A DNA stretch of 64,000 nt, from positions 13,281,837-13,345,836 of the forward strand of contig CM055095.1 of NCBI GenBank assembly GCA_029204225.1, given 5' to 3'. Positions 54,415 through 64,000 of the stretch are shown here, piece by piece (position 1 is the stretch's first letter; each line of letters starts with the position of its first letter). The stretch is from Diphasiastrum complanatum. Taxonomy: Eukaryota > Streptophyta > Lycopodiopsida > Lycopodiales > Lycopodiaceae. A model generated the notes under the pieces. It was not told where the DNA came from, ran no database searches, and saw only the letters and a list, made by a program, of their open reading frames with translations. A program made the position numbers and the translations under genes.

Positions 54415-55241
54415 TGTGAGAAATTGGCAAAAATCTAGCTTGGTATTTTTTATGATAGAAGTTTGTAAGTGAATCTCACATGTGTGGAGGATGTTCCCAC
54501 GTGTGGAGAATTGTAAAGTAAATCAAAATGTTTGATATAGGGGTCTCATAGAATTTCATAGTCAAGCATTTAGGTGTAGGATGTTGATAGGGTCAAATTT
54601 GGCATAGATGGCAAATTATCCATTTCCACTTGTAATGCCACTATTGAGCCAAAATAGAGTAGGAGGCCAAACTTGTGCCAATTAGAGTGTAGACAAGTGT
54701 AATGCTTTTGTTTGATGAAGTTTAAGAGGTCCAATAGGATTTAGATGTGGAACCATGTGTGGTCCAATAGGAATTTGAGGTGTGCTTGAATATAGTCCAA
54801 TAGAATTTAGAGGTGCATGGATCAATGGTCCAATAGGATTAAGAGGTGGCAAAGTGTGATCCAATCATAGTTAAGCATAGTGGCAGCTCATGAATCTACT
54901 AGTATCATTGTACTCCTCATTTTGGATCTAATTGATTTTGAGATTGAGTGGATTTTGAGTGTCATTGAATTTCTAGCTTTCTCTCTCTACCCGAGAGCTC
55001 ATGATGCTTTTTCTCTCTCTACTCGAGGAGAGCAGCTTGTTTTTACTTAGAATACTTTTGGAACACTTCCCACACATGTGAGTGAGAGTTGGAAGTGATT
55101 GAATGCATGTAGTAGTGTATTTTTGCCATAGAATCAAAGATAGATCTTGAATCTCAATCTAGTCTTGATCTTGGTGCATCTACACACCTTAGGAGACCAC
55201 AAGTACATGTAGTGGAAAGTCCACACGTGTGAAATTCAACA
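54415..55241 (+). repeat. 5' LTR of the nested RT-less Copia
   Basis: An 827-bp LTR beginning TGTGAGAAATTGG and ending GAAATTCAACA. By eye it differs from the 3' LTR by nine substitutions, a one-base and a 12-base indel. It carries CACATGTGTG (54477-54486) and CACACGTGTG (55222-55231) and a CT-rich region (54990-55022). Confidence 0.97.
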
Positions 55242-55254
55242 TGGTATCAGAGCC
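55242..55254 (+). other. Primer binding site of nested Copia
   Basis: TGGTATCAGAGCC directly abuts the 5' LTR; matches the initiator Met tRNA 3' end. Confidence 0.95.
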
Positions 55255-55993
55255 TACCTAAGGTTACCATGCATTTTGATCCATCTAAGTGAAAACTTTT
55301 CATCAATCTTGAGCTAGAAATTGTCAAGGCCCATTTTCCTAGCTATCTTGTTCAATTTTGGATCAAAAGAGATCAAAAGGACATTGATTGGGTCTGACCT
55401 AGTACTGTACGGAATTAGGTGCTCAGACATGTGTGAGTCCAATTTCAGTTTGAGAGTTCTCTTTCATGTTTGATCCCAAAATCTTGCTAGATAGCTTGTT
55501 TTGAAGCTATTTTTGTCCAGTTTTTGATGCAATCAGTTTCATTTCATTTGGTTGATCCAATCAAAAGTTATAAGCTTTTGAAGAGGGTTAGGTAGGGCAC
55601 CTAGACCTGGGTGGACACATTTGGTTTGGTCAAGAGATTGCCTGTTTGATCCAAAATCACAGTTGAATGCTTACCAATCTCATCTATATGTGATCTAGGC
55701 ACTGTTTTGAGATCTTAGCCATTTTGTTTCATGCAATATCATTGTATTTGAGTCAAATTTGGTTTCTTAGTGTATTTCACACGTGCTAAGAGTGTTTGAT
55801 CCTAACTTTGCCCATACTCCATCATTTGATGTGAAGTAGATCTAGTTTTGGAGAGATTGAGATAGCTGGTGAGAATCATCTCACAGTTTGTTGCAAGATC
55901 TTGCATAGGAGATGGTAGCACACCATTGTTGGATCCTATAGTGAGAGAGAAGCAACATTTTTTGTTCATCACTTTCATTTATCTCCACTTTAC
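55255..55993 (+). other. Leader of nested Copia
   Basis: A 739-base untranslated leader. 55568-55630 is the conserved block shared with 47332-47391 and 3226-3286; a packaging or dimerisation role is inferred only from position and conservation. Confidence 0.6.
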
Positions 55994-58570
55994 ATGACTT
56001 CAATGAGTTCATACTTGCTGCAACCAAGTGAGAGATTGTCTACTTCCAATTATTCAATATGGAAGTTGAGGATGGAGTCCATCTTGATACTCCAAGATGT
56101 GATGGACATTGTACTTGGGATTGAGGAGGAGCCTCAAGTCCTTCAAGAAGTACAAAAATACAAGAATAGAGCTAGGATGGCTCTCCACTACATTAAGATG
56201 AATGTCTCTAATGAGATATTGCTGGAGATTGGTGATTGTTCTACATCCAAGGAAGCTTGGGATTGTCTCAAGTCCATCTATGAGGCTAAGAACACCTCTA
56301 GGCTCCTCACTCTTAGAAATAAAATCTTCCAAAGTAGTCAAAAGAGTGATGAGAGTGCATGTAATTATGTTTTGAGAGTCAAGGATATTCATAGGGAGCT
56401 TGCATGTATTGGTGACTCAATCAATCAAAGTGAGCTAGTCCAAGTCATTCTCAATGGCTTGAGAGATGAATATGACAACCTTGTCCAATCCTATGCCATT
56501 AAGGAGGAGCTACCAAGTTTGGAGGCCCTTCAAAGTGTGCTTAATTCTGAAGAATCAAGACAAGAGTACAAACTCTTGAGGATGGACAAGCTATCACTCA
56601 ATCATGATGATGGCAAAGTTCTATTTGCCAAGCACAAAGAGAGGAGTAAGAGGAAACACCATCACTTCTCTAATGAAAAAGCTAAAGAACAAGATGGGGA
56701 GGAGGAGGAGGATACCTCTCATCCTTCTACTTCAAATCTCAAGAAGAAGAAGATCAAGTGCTTTTATTGTGGCAAGAAAGGCCATTATGCCACCAATTGC
56801 TTCAAGAAGAAGAATCAACTCAATCAAGCCAACATCACCAATGAGAAAGAAGACTATATTGCAAGTGATGGAGAAGGCTCTCTTATGACATCAAGCTTCT
56901 CCTCTTCCACCTTCAACAAGGATGACTCATGGTATATTGATAGTGGAGCATCTTCACATATGTGTGGCTCCAAGAATTTTTTTTCATCTATTTTGCCTTA
57001 TGATGGAGTCAAGAAGACCATATACTTTGCAAGTAAGCATGAGTGCAATATTGAAGGAGTAGGGATTATTCCCTTGAAGCTTGCATCTTCTAAAGATCTC
57101 TTTCTCAACAATGTTCTTTTTGTCCCAAAGCTTACAAAGAACATCTTAAGTGTTGGCCAACTTCTTGATAGTGGCTTTGATGTCAATTTCAATATTGACA
57201 ATTGTGTGATCAAGAAGGATGGTGAGATCCTTGCATATGGATCAAGATTTGAAGGCATCTACAAATTGGATCCAAGTGAGAGTGCAAACTCTCTTGATGT
57301 TTCTTATATGTCCAATATTTCAAAGGAGGATGATCACACAAGATGCACATATCTTCTCTCTTCAAGTATTATGGTGTATGATTATTCCTTATTATTCAAA
57401 GCATATGTTGAGAAGAAATTCTCATTGAAGATCAAAGCTTTGAGGAGTATTGGAGCTCTTGAAGGAATAGCACCATATGAAGTTTTATTCAAGAGGAAGC
57501 TTAAGGTTGATCACCTTAGTGAACTTGGTAGTGCTTTCTTTGCACATATTCCCTTGGAAACAAGAAGGAAGGATGATCCAAGCTCATGGATCATGATTGG
57601 ATACTCATCCATCAAGGAGGACTTTAGTATCTTTACACTCTCTATTTCAAAAGTGATTGTGAGTAGAGATATCACATTGCATGAAGATTTAATCTTGGAA
57701 GTGGCCGAGATCAAGGCTTCTCAAGAAGCATCACAAGTTATCTTTTTTGAAGGTATTCAAGTTATGATGGGGCCAAGGTGTGAGGAGGAGTTTCTTCTTC
57801 ATATGATTTCAAGAATATCTTCAAGATGCATGGCCAAGTCTTTATGGCTCACCTTACATGGCAAAGAGGGGCATCTTTTATGTTGTATCTACTACTACAC
57901 ATTCATATATGCTCCTCTTCCTTTGCTTGAAATGCTATCTTGCTTCATTGAATTTTTTGGATCTCAAAGTTCAAGAAAAGCTATACTAGTTTTGTATGAT
58001 GCTTATGGTATGGACATGTTTCTTGTCATTATTGACATAGATGTGTTTCCAATACTTTTTGAAAGCAAGATATTGTATTGTCAAAAGTATGCTCTTGGTT
58101 CTAGTAAGAACAAGATTGAGCTTGGTACTCACTTTTTTGAAAGTCATGTTTTCACATGTTTTGAGGCAAATTGTAAGCTCCTCTTGAGATTAAGTGAAGC
58201 ATCCAAAGTGGACACTTACATCCTTGAGAGAGTAACTAGCCTAAAAAATATCAAGATAGTCTTTGATATCAAGATTAGATCCACCATGGATATAGTTCAT
58301 TGTATGTGGACTAGTCAAGCTAGAAAGCATAATCTTGATAATCATTATTGTTTCACATCTTATGATCTTGATTTCCATGATCCTTATGAGGCTTGGAAGC
58401 CTCAGATTTCTCTATTTATGGTGCATCCATCATGCAAGTGGAACTTTCAAAGCAAAGATCATCATCAAGCATGGAGGAAGCCCATGATCATAGTGGCATA
58501 TTGGTGGAGCACTCTTCAAAGGCATTGGCAAGAGATCTCTACCAAAGAGATCTTATCATGGATATGGTGA
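55994..58570 (+). CDS. Gag-protease protein with unknown C-terminal region (858 aa)
   Basis: An uninterrupted frame. UBN2-type gag spans about residues 1-200 (SYLLQPSERLSTSNYSIWKL, LVQVILNGLRDEYDNLVQSY). A CCHC knuckle CFYCGKKGHYATNC is at 256-269. The protease block WYIDSGASSHM has its Asp at 316. GAG-pre-integrase (VPKLTKNILSVGQLLDSGFD) is at about 380. The integrase core is deleted in frame: after KFSLKIKALRS the protein resumes near residue 490 with the integrase tail (GIAPYEVLFKRKLKVDHLSE, ISKVIVSRDITLHED). Residues ~570-858 match no part of Copia RT or RNase H that I know and have no YVDD. They are rich in Cys, Ile, Leu and Phe and look partly hydrophobic. An open run of nearly 290 codons is unlikely by chance at this base composition. 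Source and role of this part are unknown. The C-terminal peptide could be a translated captured sequence. Confidence 0.9.
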   Translation: MTSMSSYLLQPSERLSTSNYSIWKLRMESILILQDVMDIVLGIEEEPQVLQEVQKYKNRARMALHYIKMNVSNEILLEIGDCSTSKEAWDCLKSIYEAKNTSRLLTLRNKIFQSSQKSDESACNYVLRVKDIHRELACIGDSINQSELVQVILNGLRDEYDNLVQSYAIKEELPSLEALQSVLNSEESRQEYKLLRMDKLSLNHDDGKVLFAKHKERSKRKHHHFSNEKAKEQDGEEEEDTSHPSTSNLKKKKIKCFYCGKKGHYATNCFKKKNQLNQANITNEKEDYIASDGEGSLMTSSFSSSTFNKDDSWYIDSGASSHMCGSKNFFSSILPYDGVKKTIYFASKHECNIEGVGIIPLKLASSKDLFLNNVLFVPKLTKNILSVGQLLDSGFDVNFNIDNCVIKKDGEILAYGSRFEGIYKLDPSESANSLDVSYMSNISKEDDHTRCTYLLSSSIMVYDYSLLFKAYVEKKFSLKIKALRSIGALEGIAPYEVLFKRKLKVDHLSELGSAFFAHIPLETRRKDDPSSWIMIGYSSIKEDFSIFTLSISKVIVSRDITLHEDLILEVAEIKASQEASQVIFFEGIQVMMGPRCEEEFLLHMISRISSRCMAKSLWLTLHGKEGHLLCCIYYYTFIYAPLPLLEMLSCFIEFFGSQSSRKAILVLYDAYGMDMFLVIIDIDVFPILFESKILYCQKYALGSSKNKIELGTHFFESHVFTCFEANCKLLLRLSEASKVDTYILERVTSLKNIKIVFDIKIRSTMDIVHCMWTSQARKHNLDNHYCFTSYDLDFHDPYEAWKPQISLFMVHPSCKWNFQSKDHHQAWRKPMIIVAYWWSTLQRHWQEISTKEILSWIW

Positions 58571-58693
58571 GGGTGCTGCTATGATGGATCCCTTGGCTGA
58601 TCTTCACTTCTTATGCATACCAAAGGATCCACTCAAAAAGATTTACAAACTTCTCAAGTGATATAGTACCTTTCCAAGCTATTTTTTGAGGAG

Positions 58694-59507
58694 TGTGAGA
58701 AATTGGCAAAAATCTAGCTTGGTATTTTTTATGATAGAAGTTTGTAAGTGAATCTCACATGTGTGGAGGATGTTCACACGTGTGGAGAATTGTAAAGTAA
58801 ATCAAAATGTTTGATATAGGAGTCTCATAGAATTTCATAGTCAAGCATTTAGGTGTAGGATGTTGATAGGTCAAATTTGGCATAGATGGCAAATTATCCA
58901 TTTCCACTTGTAATGCCACTATTGAGCCAAAATAGAGTAGGAGGCCAAACTTGTGCCAATTAGAGTGTAGACAAGTGTAATGCTTTTGTTTGATGAAGTT
59001 TAAGAGGTCCAATAGGATTTAGAGGTGGAACCATGTGTGGTCCAATAGGAATTTGAGGTGTGCTTGAATATAGTCCAATAGAATTTAGAGGTGCATGGAT
59101 CAATGGTCCAATAGGATTAAGAGGTGGAAAAGTGTGATCCAATCATAGTTAAGCATAGTGGTAGCTCATGAATCTGTACTCCTCATTTTGGATCTAATTG
59201 ATTTTGAGATTGAGTGGATTTTGAGTGTCATTGAATTTCTAGCTTTCTCTCTCTACCCGAGAGCTCATGATGCTTTTTCTCTCTCTACCCGAGGAGAGCA
59301 GCTTGTTTTTACTTAGAATACTTTTGGAACACTTCCCACACATGTGAGTGAGAGTTGGAAGTGATTGAATGCATGTAGTAGTGTGTTTTTGCCATAGAAT
59401 CAAAGATAGATCTTGAATCTCAATCTAGTCTTGATCTTGGTGCATCTACACACCTTAGGAGATCACAAGTACATGTAGTGGACAGTCCACACGTGTGAAA
59501 TTCAACA
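58694..59507 (+). repeat. 3' LTR of the nested RT-less Copia
   Basis: 814 bp, partner of 54415-55241; preceded by TTTTTTGAGGAG and followed by the ACCTT duplication. Confidence 0.97.
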
Positions 59508-59512
59508 ACCTT
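59508..59512. repeat. Target-site duplication, right copy
   Basis: ACCTT, matching 54410-54414. Confidence 0.93.
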
Positions 59513-60823
59513 TTGTGCCACAGTTCCGCCTTTGCAAAGTTAACACTCTCTACTGCAACATTAGCATCAAGCTTAAACAATCTACCTTGCTTAAAGCCTT
59601 TAGCTATACATTCATCATTTTAAAGGATGGAACAAACTCCATGCTTAGATTGTACATCAAGACCATTATCCATTAACTGGCCCACACTAAGCAAATTCTT
59701 GGTTAACTTAGGAACATAAAGAACATTATCAAGATTCATCCTTTTGGATGATCCAACATACAATGGAATGGTTCCTATTCCACTTATCTTACATTCTTGA
59801 CTACTTACAGTATAGATTGATCTATGTAAATCATTGTAATAAGGTAAAGTGGAGAAAATGTCCTTTTGATATGTCATGTGGGGACTAGCCCCACTATCAA
59901 TCCACCAAGAATCATTGGTATGTTGCACTTGGCAGATGGTGGTTTGTTGGAAACCATCAAGGATGACTCTTCATCCTCCTCTTCCTCCTGATGTGCAATG
60001 TTGTTTGCTCTCTTGTGCCTTCTTCTTCTTGAGACATTTTGATGCAAAATGTCCTTTTCTTTCCACAGAAAAAACATTTGTACTTGGACTTGTCTTTGAT
60101 CTTGCCCTTTGAGCTTGAGGCCTCATCCTCCTCCTTGGTCTCCTTGAAGTGCTTCTTCTTGCCATTGGTCTTCTTCTTGCCTTTGAATGAGAAATTAGCT
60201 TTCTCATCACCATCCTACAGAGAAATAGCATTCATTCTTGAATTGGTATGCATCATCCTACACTCTTTAGCCACTAATACACTATGTAGCTTTTCTATAG
60301 TGGGCAAAGTGTCTTGGATTGCAAAGCTTTGGACCAAATTTGTAAAGTCACTCCCTAGACCATTGAGGACAATATGAACAAGCTCACTATCTTGAATCTT
60401 CTCTCCAATGGAAGCTAACTCCCTATTGAGAGACTTGATTCTGAGCACATAAACCTGTGCACTCTCATCACTTCTCTTCATGCTTTGCAGAATCTGATTC
60501 CTAAGCATGAGAACCCTTGAAGTGTTACTAGACTCATAGATTGATATTAGAGATTCCCAAGCCTCTTTAGCTCTGGTACAAGCTGATACTTCTCTCAATA
60601 AATCATTGCTTACATTCATCTTCACACAGTGAAGTGCAAGCCTAGATTTTCTTTTGTATTTAGCTAACTCATGTGCACCTAGAGGTTCATCTTCCTCATC
60701 AAATAGAAACGCATAGAGATCTTGGAGAACCATGAGTGACTCCATCCTCACTTTCCAAATAGCATCATTGGTAGAATTTAATCTCTCACTAGCTTCTAGA
60801 AGGTATGCTCCAGCAGATCCCAT
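59513..60823 (-). pseudogene. Interrupted Copia: gag, protease, GAG-pre-integrase (right part)
   Basis: Read leftwards from ATG 60823: gag (SAGAYLLEASERLNSTNDAI, KEAWESLISIYESSNTSRVL, LVHIVLNGLGSDFTNLVQSF) to a TAG at about 60215. A lysine-rich linker follows, then a CFFCGKK.GHFASKC knuckle split by a one-base insertion (about 60055). The protease block WWIDSGASPHMTYQKDIF starts near 59910, then NVLYVPKLTKNLLSVGQLMD. The frame reaches the nested insertion in the middle of the LWHKRLGH zinc-binding motif, which continues at 54409. It is the same superfamily as the nested element but a distinct lineage. Confidence 0.92.
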
Positions 60824-61458
60824 CTTACTAGTAAGATTCTACACACAAGATATAGATTTGTTTGAACCTGAAACTCACAAAGGTTTCTAACTTGCAATGT
60901 TTCACTCAAATGTTGACTTCTAATCCAACAGATGGACTTGTAATCACAGTTCTAATTACAGTTCTATCACTCCCTCACAAAGCTGGAATGAAGATAAGAT
61001 GAAGTGAAAACTACTCTCAAGCAAATCTTGCCAATCTTGGTTATTTTTGGACAATAACTGACTCTCTCTCTCTCTCTCTTTCACTTTGATGTACTTTCAA
61101 GACCTGGTTTCCACTTTAAGAAGGTTTGAAATAAGCCTAGGTTAATTAGTTCTCATGAAACAAACTCAATACTAATTAATGGCAAGTGATCTTGGTGGCT
61201 TATACTAGGATTTGCACTAAAAATTACATCAAATTGACACCAAATGAAATTACAGTGATCCAATGAATATGGGATTTTAAATGCTGGTTCAAAGATGCCC
61301 ACATGTGTGAACAATATGAACTTTGATCCTGAAAGAGTTTGGGATCAAATCCCCTCACCAAAATCTGGATACCAGCTCGCCCTTCCAATACTAGCTTTTT
61401 GCACCAAAACCTACTAAAACTGGATTAGTTTCAGACAGTGATCAATAACCTTGTACTT
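60824..61458 (-). other. Leader of interrupted Copia
   Basis: Untranslated region between primer site and gag; contains a CT microsatellite (61061-61080) and CACATGTGTG (61301-61310). Confidence 0.6.
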
Positions 61459-61471
61459 GGCTCTGAGACCA
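61459..61471 (-). other. Primer binding site of interrupted Copia
   Basis: On the minus strand it reads TGGTCTCAGAGCC, one mismatch to the Met-tRNA site TGGTATCAGAGCC, directly at the LTR edge. Confidence 0.85.
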
Positions 61472-62159
61472 TGTGAAAAGTACAGTACTAAGGACCATAA
61501 ATGGATCTTTGAATGATCCACAAGGTTGATTTTGTGCTTGTTAAACAATCTATCAGATACAAGTCATCAGAAAACAAGATCTAGTTTAGCAGCTTGATAG
61601 AAAACAAGTAGAGACAATCAAAGCATTGATCAAAAACTATAATCCAACTCCACACGTGTGGAAATGAGGCTGTAGTATGGCCTGTAGACAATTTTTAGAA
61701 TGTGCCAAAGCTGGGTTTCATTGGAATCAGAAGCAATCACCATACAATGAGAGAAAACTCGAGTTTCTCCTTGAGGCTCCAAAAAGTTTCTATCTCCTCA
61801 CTATGGAGAATGAGAATACATAGTAAAAGACACTTCCTTTGCTAAGTTAGGTGAAAATCCAGCATTTAATAAGGAAGTAGACTCAACTTTCTTGCCCTAA
61901 TGTGAAAACCCTAGCCTAGATCCAAGAGTCATGCTTGGTAGGTGCATGGTAGGTACAAATCTCATCATAAATCATGGTCTAGATCCTACAAAGTAGGAAT
62001 CACTACCAAATGGACACAACCACTCCTCTTGACTCGTGGTAACCTACTTTAGGTGTGAATGTACAAGTGGCACTTTGGCCATTCAAGTAACCAACAAACA
62101 ATATTGACAAAATGTACAATATTCTACATGGCTAGATTTGCTAATGTAGGCAATTCACA
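61472..62159 (-). repeat. 5' LTR of interrupted Copia
   Basis: A 688-bp block with TGTGAA...TTCACA ends, bounded on the left by the primer site and on the right by Gypsy RNase H sequence that it interrupts. CACACGTGTG lies at 61651-61660. The partner LTR is lost. Confidence 0.8.
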
Positions 62160-62731
62160 TTTCAAGATCAATTTTCGCTGATCCGCCTGGGTAGTGATTT
62201 GTCTGGTTGGCCCCTCATTAGGTATTCAACTATGTCGGCATCCCATTCCGATACTGTGTGAATGTAAAATAAGGTAGCATTGGGTAGCTCATCATCGGGT
62301 GGGGTTGCAACCTCCTTCCCTTGATACGTGATACATGATTTGCCATGTAGTGTTGTTTTCCCTTGCAAACCACTATCCAAAAGTCAAACTCTAACAATAG
62401 AAGTAGCCATTGAGTGATTCTCCCTGTCTTGCAGGTTTTGTTAACAAGATAGAGCAAGGGTTGATGGTCCATATAAAAGACAAAGTGTGTGGCCATCAAG
62501 TAATGCCGAAACTTCTTAACCGCATATATCATTGCTAGTGCTTCCCACTCTGTAGTTGAATAATTCATTTCTATATCACTGAGCTGTCGGCTTGCAAATC
62601 GGATCGGAAAATCCTTTTTTTGTTCTCATAGCTGGGTTAAGACTGCTCCAACTGCATACTTCGATGTGCCCGTATGCACATGAAACTCAATGGACCAATT
62701 GGGTGGCCGTAAGATTGGTGTCAAAAATGGT
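62160..62731 (-). pseudogene. Gypsy RT end and RNase H remnant
   Basis: Read leftwards: TPILRPPNWSIEFHVHTGTS, KYAVGAVLTQL, then (after a stop) FPIRFASRQLSDIEMNYSTT, EWEALAMIYAVKKFRHYL, DHQPLLYLVN and GRITQWLLLLLEFDFWIVVC. This is the RT/RNase H connection and RNase H of a plant Gypsy element. The DAS-type first catalytic residue reads HTG here. The Copia LTR at 62159 and a Copia LTR at 62731 cut it on both sides. Confidence 0.88.
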
Positions 62732-63455
62732 GAACTCTTGAACTTTGCCACGACGTGAAGTGAAGCGACATGAAGTGAAAGTTGAATGGCGAACAAATCA
62801 CGAAAGTCAACGGACCTAAAAAATCCTAAGACACGAAGTGAAGCAAAACTCGAAGGTTGAATGATTCACGAAAGTCAAACATGCCTCCAGGACCAAAAGG
62901 CACGACATGACACGAAACGAAAAGAAAACGAAGGAAAATCTTTCGCGCTGCCAACTAGCAGCTCAACGGGCATGGAATTTTGAACTTCATGCTCAGCTGA
63001 AACAGTCAACAATGACAAAGAGTAACTAACTAGTTGATTAGTGTTAACTACTCTTGTAATTTTCTATTTAGCTATCTTGTAAACTCCACACAGTAGAGAT
63101 ATAAACTAGTTTTTCTGGATCAACATTGACATTGAGAGTGTGCGTGAGTAGAGCAAAAAAGAAAAGAATAGAAACAAAATAGTTGTGGACAAAAGTCTGG
63201 CCAACGAGCAGAACACAGCGAAAGAGCAGAGAGCCAGGCCGCCAATGAGCGAGACACTGACCATCTTGCTCTAAAAATCAAACTGATAATACAGTTGCTC
63301 TATCTTGTGCATCTCCTTGTTTTTCGCCATCTTGATTGCTAGAATGATTTCTGTCCTATGATCTGTAGTCGCGTGTCTAGGATCCTGCAAGCTTCCGCAT
63401 AAGAAAATTCAAAAAGAAACAAATGTGTTCGTGATACAAAAACCCGTTCGCGACA
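62732..63455 (+). repeat. 5' LTR of the last Copia element
   Basis: It ends CCCGTTCGCGACA at a primer site. Its left limit is placed where Gypsy coding similarity stops. The first ~230 bp contain imperfect repeats of GAAGTGAAG, AAGGTTGAATG and CACGAAAGTCAA. The partner LTR lies outside the window. Confidence 0.65.
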
Positions 63456-63468
63456 TGGTATCAGAGCC
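63456..63468 (+). other. Primer binding site of the last Copia element
   Basis: TGGTATCAGAGCC next to the LTR end. Confidence 0.93.
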
Positions 63469-63519
63469 TACATGTTATGACTACTGATATCTGAGGAGTG
63501 ATTTTCTAAACAACACAAT

Positions 63520-63969
63520 ATGGCTACAACGATCCAGACAAGAGTAGCAATCAGTCTTGATGGCGCAAACTACAGGATATGAAATTCAAAATCAAAACAC
63601 TTCTCAAGGACGAAGGCTTATGGTCGGTGACCGAACTCCCAGAGGTGCAGCCTCTAGAGGGAAACCTGAGGAGAGCTGAATGGATCAGAAAGGATGAGTG
63701 TGCAGATTGAAGACTGCGAAACAGCCATGCCGCATGGGAGAGATTAAAACAGAAGTACGAAGTGAGTACCGCAGCTTTAGTGATGCATCTTCACAATCAG
63801 CTACAATCCATACGATGGGATGGCAACCAGTTAGACCAGCACATTGAGAAGATCAGAACGATCTTTGCTCAACTCGCTGCATCAGGACAAGAGCACCAGG
63901 TCCCAGCACCACAACAACCGATGTACTTTATGAAGTCTCTACCTACGTCCTATTTGAAAATCCTATAAT
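63520..63969 (+). pseudogene. Copia gag remnant (window edge)
   Basis: It starts MATTIQTRVAISLDGANYR, then a frameshift near 63577. The other frame continues FKIKTLLKDEGLWSVTELPE, a TGA near 63706, and AWERLKQKYEVSTAALVMHL to LPTSYLKIL followed by two stops (TAA, TAG). This is UBN2-type gag with two clear lesions. The element runs out of the window. Confidence 0.82.
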
Positions 63970-64000
63970 AGTTAGCATGACCCATAAAGATATAGACCTC

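Larger units (their letters stand above)
54415..59507 (+). mobile_element. Complete nested Copia-derived element, non-autonomous
   Basis: A 5.1-kb element with TG...CA LTRs (54415-55241, 58694-59507), primer site 55242-55254, leader, one 858-codon frame, a short 3' stretch and the purine run GAGGAG before the 3' LTR. Flanking ACCTT duplications show it jumped as a unit. It lacks reverse transcriptase and RNase H, so its enzymes must have come from another element, as in TR-GAG-type retrotransposons. Low LTR divergence makes it the youngest insertion in the window. Confidence 0.95.

Noticed and set aside
55242-55254. tRNA gene
   Set aside because: TGGTATCAGAGCC here and at 27422, 47012 and 63456 is only a primer site; no cloverleaf surrounds it.
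27989-62731. Endogenous pararetrovirus sequences
   Set aside because: All RT and integrase fragments show Copia or Gypsy domain order with LTRs or tRNA primer sites; no movement or coat protein signature was seen.

Overview
The window looks like nuclear DNA of a seed plant with a large, repeat-rich genome. The evidence is one spliced alpha-expansin gene with an apparent 5' UTR intron, plant-type Ty1/Copia elements primed by initiator-Met tRNA (TGGTATCAGAGCC sites), a Ty3/Gypsy element with a tRNA-Asp-like primer site, and a decayed CACTA transposase. About one gene in 64 kb, deep nesting and extensive decay would suit a gymnosperm, but nothing here proves the clade.

Layout. 1-3340: Copia remnant on the minus strand (LTR 110-562, RNase H, integrase N-terminus, protease, gag, leader). 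3357-4640: decayed Gypsy gag (+). 5918-6200: tandem repeat. 7089-12016: two related Gypsy gag copies; copy A (7519-8515) is fused to an integrase tail (8522-9143), and copy B (10071-12016) follows a presumed LTR and a primer site. 12355-13550: Copia 3' end. 15055-15945: foldback element with about 100-bp inverted ends and a cluster of GC-centred palindromes; a truncated relative lies at 26823-27118. 16898-17308: chimeric Copia fragment. 18160-20860: expansin promoter region and gene, the only apparently functional host gene. 21913-22458: tandem duplications. 23797-24810: CACTA transposase remnant. 24994-25372: inverted repeat with 120-bp arms. 25830-26320: Copia fragment (-).

27164-40183: one old Copia element whose LTRs (27164-27420 and 39913-40183) are split by about 9.8 kb of later insertions: a minus-strand Copia pol, a plus-strand deleted Copia with a 33-bp perfect hairpin, AT-rich DNA with tandem repeats, and a minus-strand Gypsy gag-protease-RT. 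41192-45601: Gypsy integrase, then a large unrecognised 3' gene broken almost only by TAG codons, then a putative 3' LTR. 45897-46290: SET-domain fragment. 46640-48135: Copia LTR and truncated gag. 48346-50457: remnant of an endonuclease-bearing Helitron (Helentron type).

53272-62159: a Gypsy gag scrap, then a minus-strand Copia split by the youngest element in the window. That element (54415-59507) has 5-bp target duplications ACCTT, LTRs about 1% diverged, and a single intact 858-codon frame with gag and protease but no reverse transcriptase; its last ~290 residues are unrecognised. 62160-62731 is Gypsy RNase H, and the window ends in the LTR and decayed gag of another Copia element.

The coding content is therefore successive retrotransposon invasions around one cell-wall-loosening gene. 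The most interesting material is the RT-less Copia with its unknown C-terminus, the unknown 3' gene of the Gypsy element, the endonuclease-bearing Helitron remnant, and the foldback/palindrome elements.
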